From: an uncultured Clostridium sp.
GTDB taxonomy: Bacteria > Bacillota > Clostridia > Lachnospirales > Lachnospiraceae
Assembly (NCBI GenBank): GCA_958442925.1
Contig: CAUCIO010000019.1
Coordinates: 1 to 21,443 of the forward strand
Length of the DNA: 21,443 nt
Direction of reading: 5' to 3'
Made by a program: the position numbers and the translations under genes. Below, piece after piece: positions 6,993 to 13,920 of this stretch (positions within the stretch are counted from its first letter, which is position 1; every line of letters starts with the position of its first letter). Below the pieces are notes generated by a model. That model saw nothing but the letters and a program-made list of their open reading frames with translations, ran no database searches and was not told the origin of the DNA.

Positions 6993-8099
6993 CTATCTCA
7001 GCCCCTTGACCTCTGTTTCCAGTTCTACGATAAACTCCTCGCCGTCTACCACAACACGGTATTTCTTCTTTGCAATATAGGGATTTCCGGACGCCGCCGC
7101 TGACGCTACGGCCATGGCTACGGCTTCTCTCTCCCTGGCGGTTCCCTTCTCCGGCACATAGTTGAGCTTCTCTTTCAGAGCCTTTAACTCCTCCAGCTCC
7201 TTCACGTAGATGTCCTGGGCCTCCTCCACAGACACCTGTTTGAAGTTTACCTTGCAGCCCGGCTTTAACTGAGCTGCCTTTGGAAGGTCTGCAGAGATAA
7301 TGCCGGCAATCTTTGTATATCCGCCTGTAGTCTGGTGATCTGCCATCATGACGATGGGCTGTCCATGGGACGGAACCTGCACCGCGCCGAAGCTGATGCC
7401 GTCTGTGATAATGTCTCCGCTGTTCTTGTGCTCGATCTTCTCTCCCTCGAAGCGCAGTCCCATACGGTCCGCCTCGTTGGTCAGGGTGTAGGTGCTGCTT
7501 AAAAAGGTCTTGATTCCAGCCTCTGTGAAGCAGTCGTCCTGGGGTCCTAAAATCACGCGGAGCGTGCAGGAAGCCTTAGAGTAATCGTCTGCCGGAACGG
7601 TTCTCTTACTCATATTTGGAAGTGTCGTTTTGGGAGCCGCGAACTCAATCTCGTCCCCAGGGCCCAGCTTTCTTCCCTCAAAACCGCCCAGACTTGATTT
7701 TAAGTGGGTGGATTTGCTGCCCATCACAACCGGAACGTCCAGTCCGCCTGCAAATGCCACGTAGGCGCGGCTTCCGCTCTTGATACCCATGAAACTCATG
7801 GTGTCGCCTTTTTTCGCCAGCACAGCCTGGTACATAGGAATGTCTTTTCCGTTTAACTTGGCTCCCAGATTTCCTCCTGTCACGGCGATGATATTGTCAG
7901 AGGTAAAGGTAAACATGGGGCCCATGAGAGTAATCTCCAGAGCGGCCTCGTTCTCGTCGTTTCCTACCAGAATGTTCGCCTTGCGGAAAGCCATGGTATC
8001 CATAACGCCTGCCGCCGGAACTCCGAATTCCTGATAGCCTGTGCGGCCCATATCCTGAATGGTTGTAATAAATCCTCCGTTTGCAAACTGAATGCCCAT
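6993..8099 (-). CDS. pxpC: 5-oxoprolinase subunit C (KipA / carboxyltransferase-like)
   Basis: The product has 368 residues. It is the KipA/allophanate hydrolase subunit 2-like part of the three-part ATP-dependent 5-oxoprolinase, which opens pyroglutamate to glutamate in the cytoplasm. Recognisable sequence includes TTIQDMGRTGYQEFGVPAAGVMD, NEADRMGLRFEG and VQVPSHGQPIVMMADHQTTGGY. Family members usually stop near 310-330 residues. This one continues with a charged linker and a tail, KKYRVVVDGEEFIVELETE, that looks like the first strands of a biotinyl/lipoyl domain without the biotin site. AAAGGAGG, lying within the end of pxpB, precedes the ATG, so translation is probably coupled. It is the last gene of the pxp operon. 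Confidence 0.9.
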   Translation of the reverse strand: MGIQFANGGFITTIQDMGRTGYQEFGVPAAGVMDTMAFRKANILVGNDENEAALEITLMGPMFTFTSDNIIAVTGGNLGAKLNGKDIPMYQAVLAKKGDTMSFMGIKSGSRAYVAFAGGLDVPVVMGSKSTHLKSSLGGFEGRKLGPGDEIEFAAPKTTLPNMSKRTVPADDYSKASCTLRVILGPQDDCFTEAGIKTFLSSTYTLTNEADRMGLRFEGEKIEHKNSGDIITDGISFGAVQVPSHGQPIVMMADHQTTGGYTKIAGIISADLPKAAQLKPGCKVNFKQVSVEEAQDIYVKELEELKALKEKLNYVPEKGTAREREAVAMAVASAAASGNPYIAKKKYRVVVDGEEFIVELETEVKGLR

Positions 8100-8102
8100 T
8101 CT

Positions 8103-8831
8103 CTACACCTCCTTTGCGTACTTTACATATTTATATGTATTGTCTGCAATCTGCTTTTCGATTTCTCTGTACTCCTTCTCTGTAACGGAGCGGAATTTGA
8201 TATACTGTCCCGCTGAAAGGAGAATCGGCTCCTCGCGATCTGCGTCGTAGAGCTTTAGCGGCGTGCGGCCGATTAACTGCCAGCCTCCCGGGGAAGCCAC
8301 CGGGTAAATACCTGTCTGCTCTCCTGCGATTCCCACAGATCCGCCCTCGATCTTCACTCTCGGGCTGGTGAGGCGCGGCGTGGCGATCTCCTTGCTCATG
8401 CCGCCCAGGTACGGGAAGCCTGCGATAAAGCCCAGCATGTAGATCAGGTACTCCTCTGAGGTGTGGATTTTAATCACCTCTTCCACAGTCTTATTGTTGT
8501 GCTTTGCCACATTTTCAATGTCAGGTCCCATCTCTCCGCCGTAGAGAACCGGGATCTCAATCACCTCCGGCGGCGGAATCACGATACTTTCAAGGGATCC
8601 TAACAGTCCCTCGAATTCCTTTGTCAGTTCCTTAAACCGGATCACCTCCGGCTTATAATTGACTAACAGAGAGCGGTAAGTAGGAACCGTCTCCACAATT
8701 CCGGGAATCTCGCTTTTCTCCACTGAAATCTTAAAGGCCCGAATCTGTCTGTTGATTTCCGGGCTGATTTCATTTCCAAACTCTACGCTCACTGAGCTGT
8801 CGCCTGCGGCCAGGTATCTCACCTTTCCCAT
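8103..8831 (-). CDS. pxpB: 5-oxoprolinase subunit B (KipI-like)
   Basis: The product has 242 residues, the normal length. It carries the KipI/allophanate hydrolase subunit 1 signature: AGDSSVSVEFGNEISPEIN at the start, LGFIAGFPYLGGM in the centre, and EGGSVGIAGEQTGIYPVASPGGWQLIGRTP toward the end. PxpB pairs with PxpC in the ATP-dependent 5-oxoprolinase. In Bacillus subtilis the homologue KipI was first described as an inhibitor of the sporulation kinase KinA. The neighbouring pxpA and pxpC make the enzymatic role more likely here. AAGGAGG lies before the ATG. It follows the NRAMP-like gene after 163 bases that contain a GC-rich hairpin. Confidence 0.93.
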   Translation of the reverse strand: MGKVRYLAAGDSSVSVEFGNEISPEINRQIRAFKISVEKSEIPGIVETVPTYRSLLVNYKPEVIRFKELTKEFEGLLGSLESIVIPPPEVIEIPVLYGGEMGPDIENVAKHNNKTVEEVIKIHTSEEYLIYMLGFIAGFPYLGGMSKEIATPRLTSPRVKIEGGSVGIAGEQTGIYPVASPGGWQLIGRTPLKLYDADREEPILLSAGQYIKFRSVTEKEYREIEKQIADNTYKYVKYAKEV

Positions 8832-8946
8832 GCTGTCTCCTCCTTATCTGAATTTCCAGTCTGCTGCCGGTTTTCCTGATTTTTCTAATTTTTTTGCAAA
8901 TTTGATTTTTTTGAATTTACACGCGTATGATATCTTTTTTCAGCAC

Positions 8947-8974
8947 GCGCCGGGAAGCTCTAAGCCCCCGGCGC
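8947..8974. other. GC-rich hairpin inside the pxp operon
   Basis: GCGCCGGG (8947-8954) is the reverse complement of CCCGGCGC (8967-8974). It lies between the NRAMP-like gene and pxpB. On the minus strand it is followed by an A run rather than a T run, so it is not a normal terminator. It could stabilise or process the upstream message. Confidence 0.5.
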
Positions 8975-8994
8975 CGCATGCTTTCTATTTCCTT

Positions 8995-10215
8995 TTATCC
9001 AAAAATAGTAAGGATATTTGGAAGAGATCTGACAGCTCCGATTCCTGTCAGGATCACCGCTACAATACCCAGTATCAAAAGGATAGTCGGATGCTTATAG
9101 CTTTCTCCCACGATTTTCTTATTTCTGCTGGCTGCCAGAATGGTCAGGAGAGTCAGCGGCAGAATCAGGCCGTTGACAGCGCCTGCCAGAACCAGAAGCT
9201 TGGCCGGCTGGCCCAGCAGAGTCATGATAACGGTGGAAACGGCGATAAAGCCGATTACGAACCACTTCTCATTTTCCATAATAAACGGATGCAGCGTCTT
9301 TAAGAATGATACAGACGTATAAGCTGCTCCGATGATGGATGTGGTAGCCGCAAAGAAGATAACAAGACCGAAGATCTTGTATCCAATCACGCCTGCGCCT
9401 GCCCGGAAAGCTTCTGCCGGCGGGCTGGCTGTCCATCCCTCAGAACCTACAATCTCAGGCATGGCTGTTACGACTCCAAGAACGGCTAAGAACAGAAGGA
9501 TTCTCATGGTTCCGGATACGCCTACACCCATCAGTACAGACTGACGCACTTTGGGAAGATCCTTTTCTCCTCTGTAGCCTGCATCCAGAAGCCTGTGAGC
9601 GCCTGAGAAGGCAATGTAGCCTCCGCAGCTTCCGCCTAACAGAGTAATTAACGGAAGCACTAAATCCGGTGTCTGGTCAAAGCTGGCGATTCCCGCTACT
9701 GCCTCGCCTACCGGCGGTTTTGACTTAAATACAACGTAAAGTACAACGAGAATCATAATAGTTCCCAGGTACTTTGTCAGCTTATCCATTCCCTCCTTGG
9801 CATCCTTGGAAAGGAAAATCAGGATTCCAATGGCTCCTGAAATGATGCAGCCTGCCTTAACAGGAAGACCGAACATAACATTCAGTCCTGTAGCGCCGCC
9901 TCCGACATTTCCTATATTAAATACGAGTCCTCCCAGGGCTACCAGACAGGCGATAAAATATCCCAGTCCCGGAACCACCTTGTTGGCAATATCCTGTCCT
10001 CTCATACCGGACACTCCGATAACGGACCATATATTTAACTGGGTAGTTACATCCAGCAGAATGGTTGCCACAATTACCAGGGCAAACGCAGATTTAAACT
10101 GGCCTGTAAAGGTGGCCGTCTGTGTCAGGAAACCAGGCCCAATGGCTGAAGTGGCCATCAGGAACGCGGCTCCTATGAGGGCAGTCATATTGCCCTTGTC
10201 TCTCTTCTCTCCCAT
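8995..10215 (-). CDS. NRAMP-family transporter, YcsG-like, lacking metal-binding motifs
   Basis: The product has 406 residues and about eleven transmembrane segments. The NRAMP fold is suggested by AAFLMATSAIGPGFLTQTA in the first helix and by an overall pattern like Bacillus subtilis YcsG. The two metal-site motifs of true manganese/iron transporters are missing: where DPGN is expected the protein reads about TGQF (residues 37-40), and the MPH motif of helix 6 is replaced by a GGYIAFSGAH-like sequence. It is therefore unlikely to carry Mn or Fe in the usual way. Its position between pxpA and pxpB repeats the ycsF-ycsG-kipI-kipA order of B. subtilis and suggests uptake of pyroglutamate or a linked ion, which is inference. 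GGAGG lies 9 bases before the ATG. Confidence 0.85.
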   Translation of the reverse strand: MGEKRDKGNMTALIGAAFLMATSAIGPGFLTQTATFTGQFKSAFALVIVATILLDVTTQLNIWSVIGVSGMRGQDIANKVVPGLGYFIACLVALGGLVFNIGNVGGGATGLNVMFGLPVKAGCIISGAIGILIFLSKDAKEGMDKLTKYLGTIMILVVLYVVFKSKPPVGEAVAGIASFDQTPDLVLPLITLLGGSCGGYIAFSGAHRLLDAGYRGEKDLPKVRQSVLMGVGVSGTMRILLFLAVLGVVTAMPEIVGSEGWTASPPAEAFRAGAGVIGYKIFGLVIFFAATTSIIGAAYTSVSFLKTLHPFIMENEKWFVIGFIAVSTVIMTLLGQPAKLLVLAGAVNGLILPLTLLTILAASRNKKIVGESYKHPTILLILGIVAVILTGIGAVRSLPNILTIFG

Positions 10216-10258
10216 ATGTAGTTTCCTCCAGGTTTCTTATTTCTTATTTCCCGATTTC

Positions 10259-11020
10259 CTATCTCATCAGGTTGGAAATCGTCACTCCCTCTTTCTCCAG
10301 CGTCTCTCTGATGTTCTTCACAAACTCCAGAGCTTTTGGATTGTCGCCGTGTACGCAGATGGAATCAGCCTTGATATCAATGTCTTTGCCGTTGATGCTC
10401 TCCACCTTACCCTCTTTTACCATGCGGACTACTCTTTTAATGGCCAGCTCCTTGTCCTTAATAACTGCGCCTGGAAGCTTTCTGGAAACCAGGGTTCCGT
10501 CATCGTTATAAGCGCGGTCTGCAAATACCTCGCTGGCCGCCTTCAGGCCAATCTCTTCAGCCGCTGTGATCATCTTGGATCCGGCCAGTCCCATGAAAAT
10601 AATGTCCTTATCTACCTCGTAAACAGCCTCACACATAGCCTTCGCCAGCTTCTCGTCTACAGCTGCCATGTTGTAGAGGGCGCCGTGAGGCTTCACGTGC
10701 TGAATCTTTACGCCGTGAGCCTTTGCAAATGCCTGAAGAGCTCCCAGCTGGTATTTTACATAGGCTTTCGCCTCCTCAGGAGTAACGGCCATGTTTCTGC
10801 GGCCGAATCCCATGAGATCCGGAAATCCCGGATGGGCTCCTACAGCTGTCCCGAACTCCTTAGCCAGAGCTACCGTCTTCTCCATTACCATCGGATCTCC
10901 TGCATGCCATCCGCAGGCTACGTTAGCAGAGGAAACAAACTTTAAAATCTCCTCATCCATCCCAATGGTGTAGTTTCCGAAGCTCTCTCCCAGATCACTG
11001 TTTAAATCCACAAAGTACAT
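10259..11020 (-). CDS. pxpA: 5-oxoprolinase subunit A (LamB/YcsF family)
   Basis: The product has 253 residues, the normal length. LamB/YcsF family markers are clear: VDLNSDLGESFGNY at the N-terminus, SANVACGWHAGDP, GAHPGFPDLMGFGRR, and HVKPHGALYNMA with its conserved His and Lys. PxpA is the catalytic partner of PxpBC and converts 5-oxo-L-proline to L-glutamate using ATP, in the cytoplasm. AGGAGG precedes the ATG. It is the first gene of the operon pxpA-ycsG-like-pxpB-pxpC and has its own promoter at 11087-11115. The two-component system gene lies immediately upstream on the same strand. Confidence 0.95.
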   Translation of the reverse strand: MYFVDLNSDLGESFGNYTIGMDEEILKFVSSANVACGWHAGDPMVMEKTVALAKEFGTAVGAHPGFPDLMGFGRRNMAVTPEEAKAYVKYQLGALQAFAKAHGVKIQHVKPHGALYNMAAVDEKLAKAMCEAVYEVDKDIIFMGLAGSKMITAAEEIGLKAASEVFADRAYNDDGTLVSRKLPGAVIKDKELAIKRVVRMVKEGKVESINGKDIDIKADSICVHGDNPKALEFVKNIRETLEKEGVTISNLMR

Positions 11021-11086
11021 AGCATTACCTCCTGTTGATTTATTTTATTCTTTCATATTCACAATGCTTTCGCATCTTTGATTAAA

Positions 11087-11115
11087 ATTTTAGTTTATTT
11101 TATACTGCTTTTCAA
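11087..11115 (-). promoter_or_regulatory. Sigma-70-type promoter of the pxp operon
   Basis: On the minus strand, TTGAAA (11115-11110) and TAAAAT (11092-11087) are 17 bases apart. No GG-N10-GC element typical of sigma-54 promoters was found in the stretch between the response regulator gene and pxpA. Confidence 0.65.
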
Positions 11116-11155
11116 TTATTTTTTCTTTATTTTTTATTTATTTTTTAGATTTTAC

Positions 11156-11203
11156 AAAAAATCGTGCAGAATCGCACGTTTTAAGTGTGCGATTCTGCAC
11201 GAT
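11156..11203 (-). terminator. 17-bp-stem terminator, possibly also a regulator binding site
   Basis: ATCGTGCAGAATCGCAC at 11161-11177 is repeated perfectly inverted at 11187-11203, with a 9-base loop. On the minus strand it is followed by TTTTT, so it works as an intrinsic terminator after the response regulator gene. Each arm is itself a dyad, GTGC-N6-GCAC (11164-11177 and 11187-11200), and a further GCACGAT lies at 11214-11220. These lie about 80-120 bases before the expected pxpA transcription start, where activator sites are common. Confidence 0.75.
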
Positions 11204-11234
11204 GTGAATTTTTGCACGATATATTCTGCCCGTC

Positions 11235-12596
11235 CTATTCCAGATCCCCATCCTTCTCTATTTTCCGCTTCATAGAGAACCTGGTAATTCCCAGAAGTGC
11301 CGCCGCCTTTGTCTGATTTCCACCGCACAGATCCATGGCCTTCTCAATGTAAATCCGTTCTAAAGACTGAACCTCCTTCTCCAGATCCACCGGCCCTTTT
11401 CCCAGATCCTTTAACCGGAAAGATTCCCCTGTCCGCTCTCCTTCTCCATCCGGCGTCCTGTTCAGCTCTACATGCTTTTCCAGCTCTCTGCCTGGGCTTA
11501 AAAGAAAACAGCGTTCGAAAATATTTTTAAGCTCTCTCACATTTCCCTTCCAGTCGTACAGGAGCAGCTCCCGCATAAAACCCGGCTCCACCCGGTCAAT
11601 GCTTCTGGCAAACAGTTTATTGTAGTAATCCAGATAGTAATCGCAGAGCACTGGAATATCCTCTCGCCTGTCTCTGAGAGGCGGAATCACCAGCTGCATC
11701 ACATTGAGTCTGTAAAACAGATCCTGGCGGAACAGTCCCTGCTCCACCGCCTTTTCCAGGTTCCGGTTGGTGGCCGCGATAATCCTCACATCCACCTCTA
11801 TATCCTCCAGCCCTCCTACACGCTTAATCTTCCTGTCATCTAAGAAAGTGAGAAGCTTGGCCTGCATAGCCAGAGGCATTTCTCCTACCTCATCGAAAAA
11901 GACGGTTCCTCCGTCTGCCATCTCAATCAGGCCCTTTTTTGTCCTCATAGCACCTGCGAAGGCCCCTCTCTCATAGCCGAACAGCTCGTTTTCCAGAAGA
12001 TTTTCCGGAATCGCTCCACAGTTGATCCGCACCATCAGGCCAGGGCGGCCGCTGACATCGTGGATCAGCCGGGCCGCTACTTCCTTCCCTGTGCCCGTTT
12101 CTCCCCGGATCAGAACGCTGACAGAGCTGTTTTTCCCCAGGATTTCAATGTGGCGGCGAATCTGCTGCACTGCCGGACTGATGCCCAGAAATTCCTGAGT
12201 CTCGCCTTTTAAATATTCCAGTGACTCCTGATTCCTGATTTTTTCCACGCTGCGCTTGACAGCCATCTCGATATCGTCAATATCAAAGGGCTTCAGAATA
12301 TAATCATAGGCCCCGCGCTTAACCGCCTCTACTGCCTGAGAGACGGAACCGTAGGCAGTCATAAGAATCACCTGGATCTGAGGATCCACAGCCTTAAAGG
12401 TGGCAATCTCGTCCATTCCCACACTGTGCTCCAGCAGGTTGTCCAGAAGCACCACATCCGGATGAAATTTTCTGGCCTTTACAATCCCTTCCTCTACAGT
12501 TTCCGCAGACTGAGTTTCATGTCCCCTGTCCCTCAGCCCCTCCTCCAGGGTATATCGAATCAGAAATTCATCGTCTACTATCAATATCCGGCTCAT
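11235..12596 (-). CDS. NtrC-type response regulator with GAFAGA variant
   Basis: The product has 453 residues in three parts. The receiver domain has acidic D8 and D9, phospho-acceptor D52, T80 and K102. The AAA+ domain has Walker A GETGTGKE at 165-172, Walker B VFFDE, RIIAATNRNL, FRQDLFYRLN and GNVREL. A Fis-type helix-turn-helix, GGNQTKAAALLGITRFSMKRKI, ends the protein. The loop that contacts sigma-54, normally GAFTGA, reads GAFAGA at 211-216; loss of that Thr usually impairs sigma-54 activation. The gene overlaps the histidine kinase gene by 29 bases, with GGAGG upstream of its ATG. The kinase is its obvious partner, and the pxp operon just downstream is the likely target; the second point is inference. 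Confidence 0.92.
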   Translation of the reverse strand: MSRILIVDDEFLIRYTLEEGLRDRGHETQSAETVEEGIVKARKFHPDVVLLDNLLEHSVGMDEIATFKAVDPQIQVILMTAYGSVSQAVEAVKRGAYDYILKPFDIDDIEMAVKRSVEKIRNQESLEYLKGETQEFLGISPAVQQIRRHIEILGKNSSVSVLIRGETGTGKEVAARLIHDVSGRPGLMVRINCGAIPENLLENELFGYERGAFAGAMRTKKGLIEMADGGTVFFDEVGEMPLAMQAKLLTFLDDRKIKRVGGLEDIEVDVRIIAATNRNLEKAVEQGLFRQDLFYRLNVMQLVIPPLRDRREDIPVLCDYYLDYYNKLFARSIDRVEPGFMRELLLYDWKGNVRELKNIFERCFLLSPGRELEKHVELNRTPDGEGERTGESFRLKDLGKGPVDLEKEVQSLERIYIEKAMDLCGGNQTKAAALLGITRFSMKRKIEKDGDLE

Positions 12597-13920
12597 GGGT
12601 TTCCTCCTCTCCTTCGGGGAACCAGAGATTTACCGTTGTTCCCTCTCCTGGCTCACTCTCCAGCTGAAAGGAACCTTCATTCTGATCCACCAGTTTTTTT
12701 ACAATGGCAAGTCCCAGACCGATTCCATTAATGCTTTTCGTATAAAACGGCTCTGTCGCCCGCTCCAGCTCCTCCCTTGTCATGCCGCATCCATTGTCGC
12801 TGAGGGTCATTACAGCTCCCTTTTCCCGATCCGCCCAGGCCGCCAGCCGTATAGTTCCCCCTGCCTTTTTTCCCAGCGCCTTGACGCTGTTTCCAATCAG
12901 GTTGTGAAGAATCTGGCGAAGCTCATCCCCGTTGGCCCAGACAGTCGGCTGTCCTGATACCTCTACGGAAAAGGCAATTCCCTGCTGCTTCAGCCCTTTT
13001 TCGTAAAACAGTTCCAACTCCCGCAGAAGCGGCTCCAGAATCACCTGCTCCTTTCTGCTGTCTTTCTTCACAGAAAGAGTAAAAAGATTTGTAATAAGAG
13101 ACGTAACACGATCAATTTCCTTGATCATGCTGTCGCAGAGCATCTGATCTCCAGGACGTTCTGCCCTGCCTTTAAGTACCTGAATACCAGAACGGATCCC
13201 GGCAATAGGATTTTTAATCTCATGAGCCAGCGCAGCCGACATACGGCTGGTATACTCCATCTTAGTGTAATTGTCCATATTTTTCAGAAGCAGTTCAAAG
13301 GTGGTGGCCAGCTGGCCGATCTCGTCTCTGCGCCGCACGGTGTCAAACCGGTAATTTCGGTAGCTGCCTCTGTTTTCATTGATTTCATGGCAGGTCCGGC
13401 TCATGGTGCGGATGGGGAAGGCAATGTTGTAGGAAATAAAAATACTGGCCTGAATGATAATGATCAGCGCCGCTATGGCTCCGATCACCACGTAGGACTG
13501 GCTCTCTAAAATCTGTTCAAACAGTACCTTCTCATCCACAATAAACTCCAGATTCCAGCCCAGAGCATTGCCTGAGTCGGAAAGCACCACCTGCTCTCTC
13601 TCAAAAACTGTACCGGGGCAGGCCACGATCTGGCCGTCCTTATCTGTAATTCTCAGATATTCCGGCTGATTTTGACTGTATTTTTCCCGTATTTTTTCCT
13701 CCGGAACGTGTTCTGCCAGAAAGTCCAGATCCTGGTTCATCACAGAAAATATCTGCCTGGCCGTAGATTCCAGCCCTCTTTTCTCAATGGTATAACCATT
13801 ATAGAAGGAAATTGCGCCGAATCCGCCAAGCACGATAATCCCCACTGCCAGAAATGGAAGCAGAATCTCATTTTCCAGCTGAAAAAACCAGTTCCCCAGC
13901 CGGTTTCTCCATGTTCTCAA
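12568..13920 (-). CDS. Membrane sensor histidine kinase
   Basis: The product has 450 residues. Two transmembrane segments (about 19-40 and 144-165) enclose an extracellular sensing domain of about 100 residues that I cannot assign. A HAMP linker follows (about 168-220), then the phospho-acceptor helix AALAHEIKNPIAGIRSGIQVL with His233. The ATPase domain shows the N box (HNLIGNSVKAL), DNGCGM and GIGLGLAIV. This is the NtrB-like class that commonly pairs with NtrC-type regulators. Its start codon overlaps the symporter stop (ATGA), and its end overlaps the regulator start, so all three are translationally coupled. The signal may be the symporter substrate, which is inference. Confidence 0.93.
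   Translation of the reverse strand: MRTWRNRLGNWFFQLENEILLPFLAVGIIVLGGFGAISFYNGYTIEKRGLESTARQIFSVMNQDLDFLAEHVPEEKIREKYSQNQPEYLRITDKDGQIVACPGTVFEREQVVLSDSGNALGWNLEFIVDEKVLFEQILESQSYVVIGAIAALIIIIQASIFISYNIAFPIRTMSRTCHEINENRGSYRNYRFDTVRRRDEIGQLATTFELLLKNMDNYTKMEYTSRMSAALAHEIKNPIAGIRSGIQVLKGRAERPGDQMLCDSMIKEIDRVTSLITNLFTLSVKKDSRKEQVILEPLLRELELFYEKGLKQQGIAFSVEVSGQPTVWANGDELRQILHNLIGNSVKALGKKAGGTIRLAAWADREKGAVMTLSDNGCGMTREELERATEPFYTKSINGIGLGLAIVKKLVDQNEGSFQLESEPGEGTTVNLWFPEGEEETHEPDIDSRR

Noticed and set aside
8752..9303. Plus-strand open frame of 183 codons
   Set aside because: It is antisense to the NRAMP-like gene and pxpB and has low-complexity composition typical of a shadow frame.
9797..10945. 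Open frame of 382 codons on the plus strand
   Set aside because: It lies antisense to the NRAMP-like gene and pxpA, has no family resemblance and no ribosome binding site of its own.
11021..11160. Sigma-54 promoter before pxpA
   Set aside because: I searched for GG-N10-GC because the upstream regulator is NtrC-like; none is present, while a sigma-70 type promoter is.
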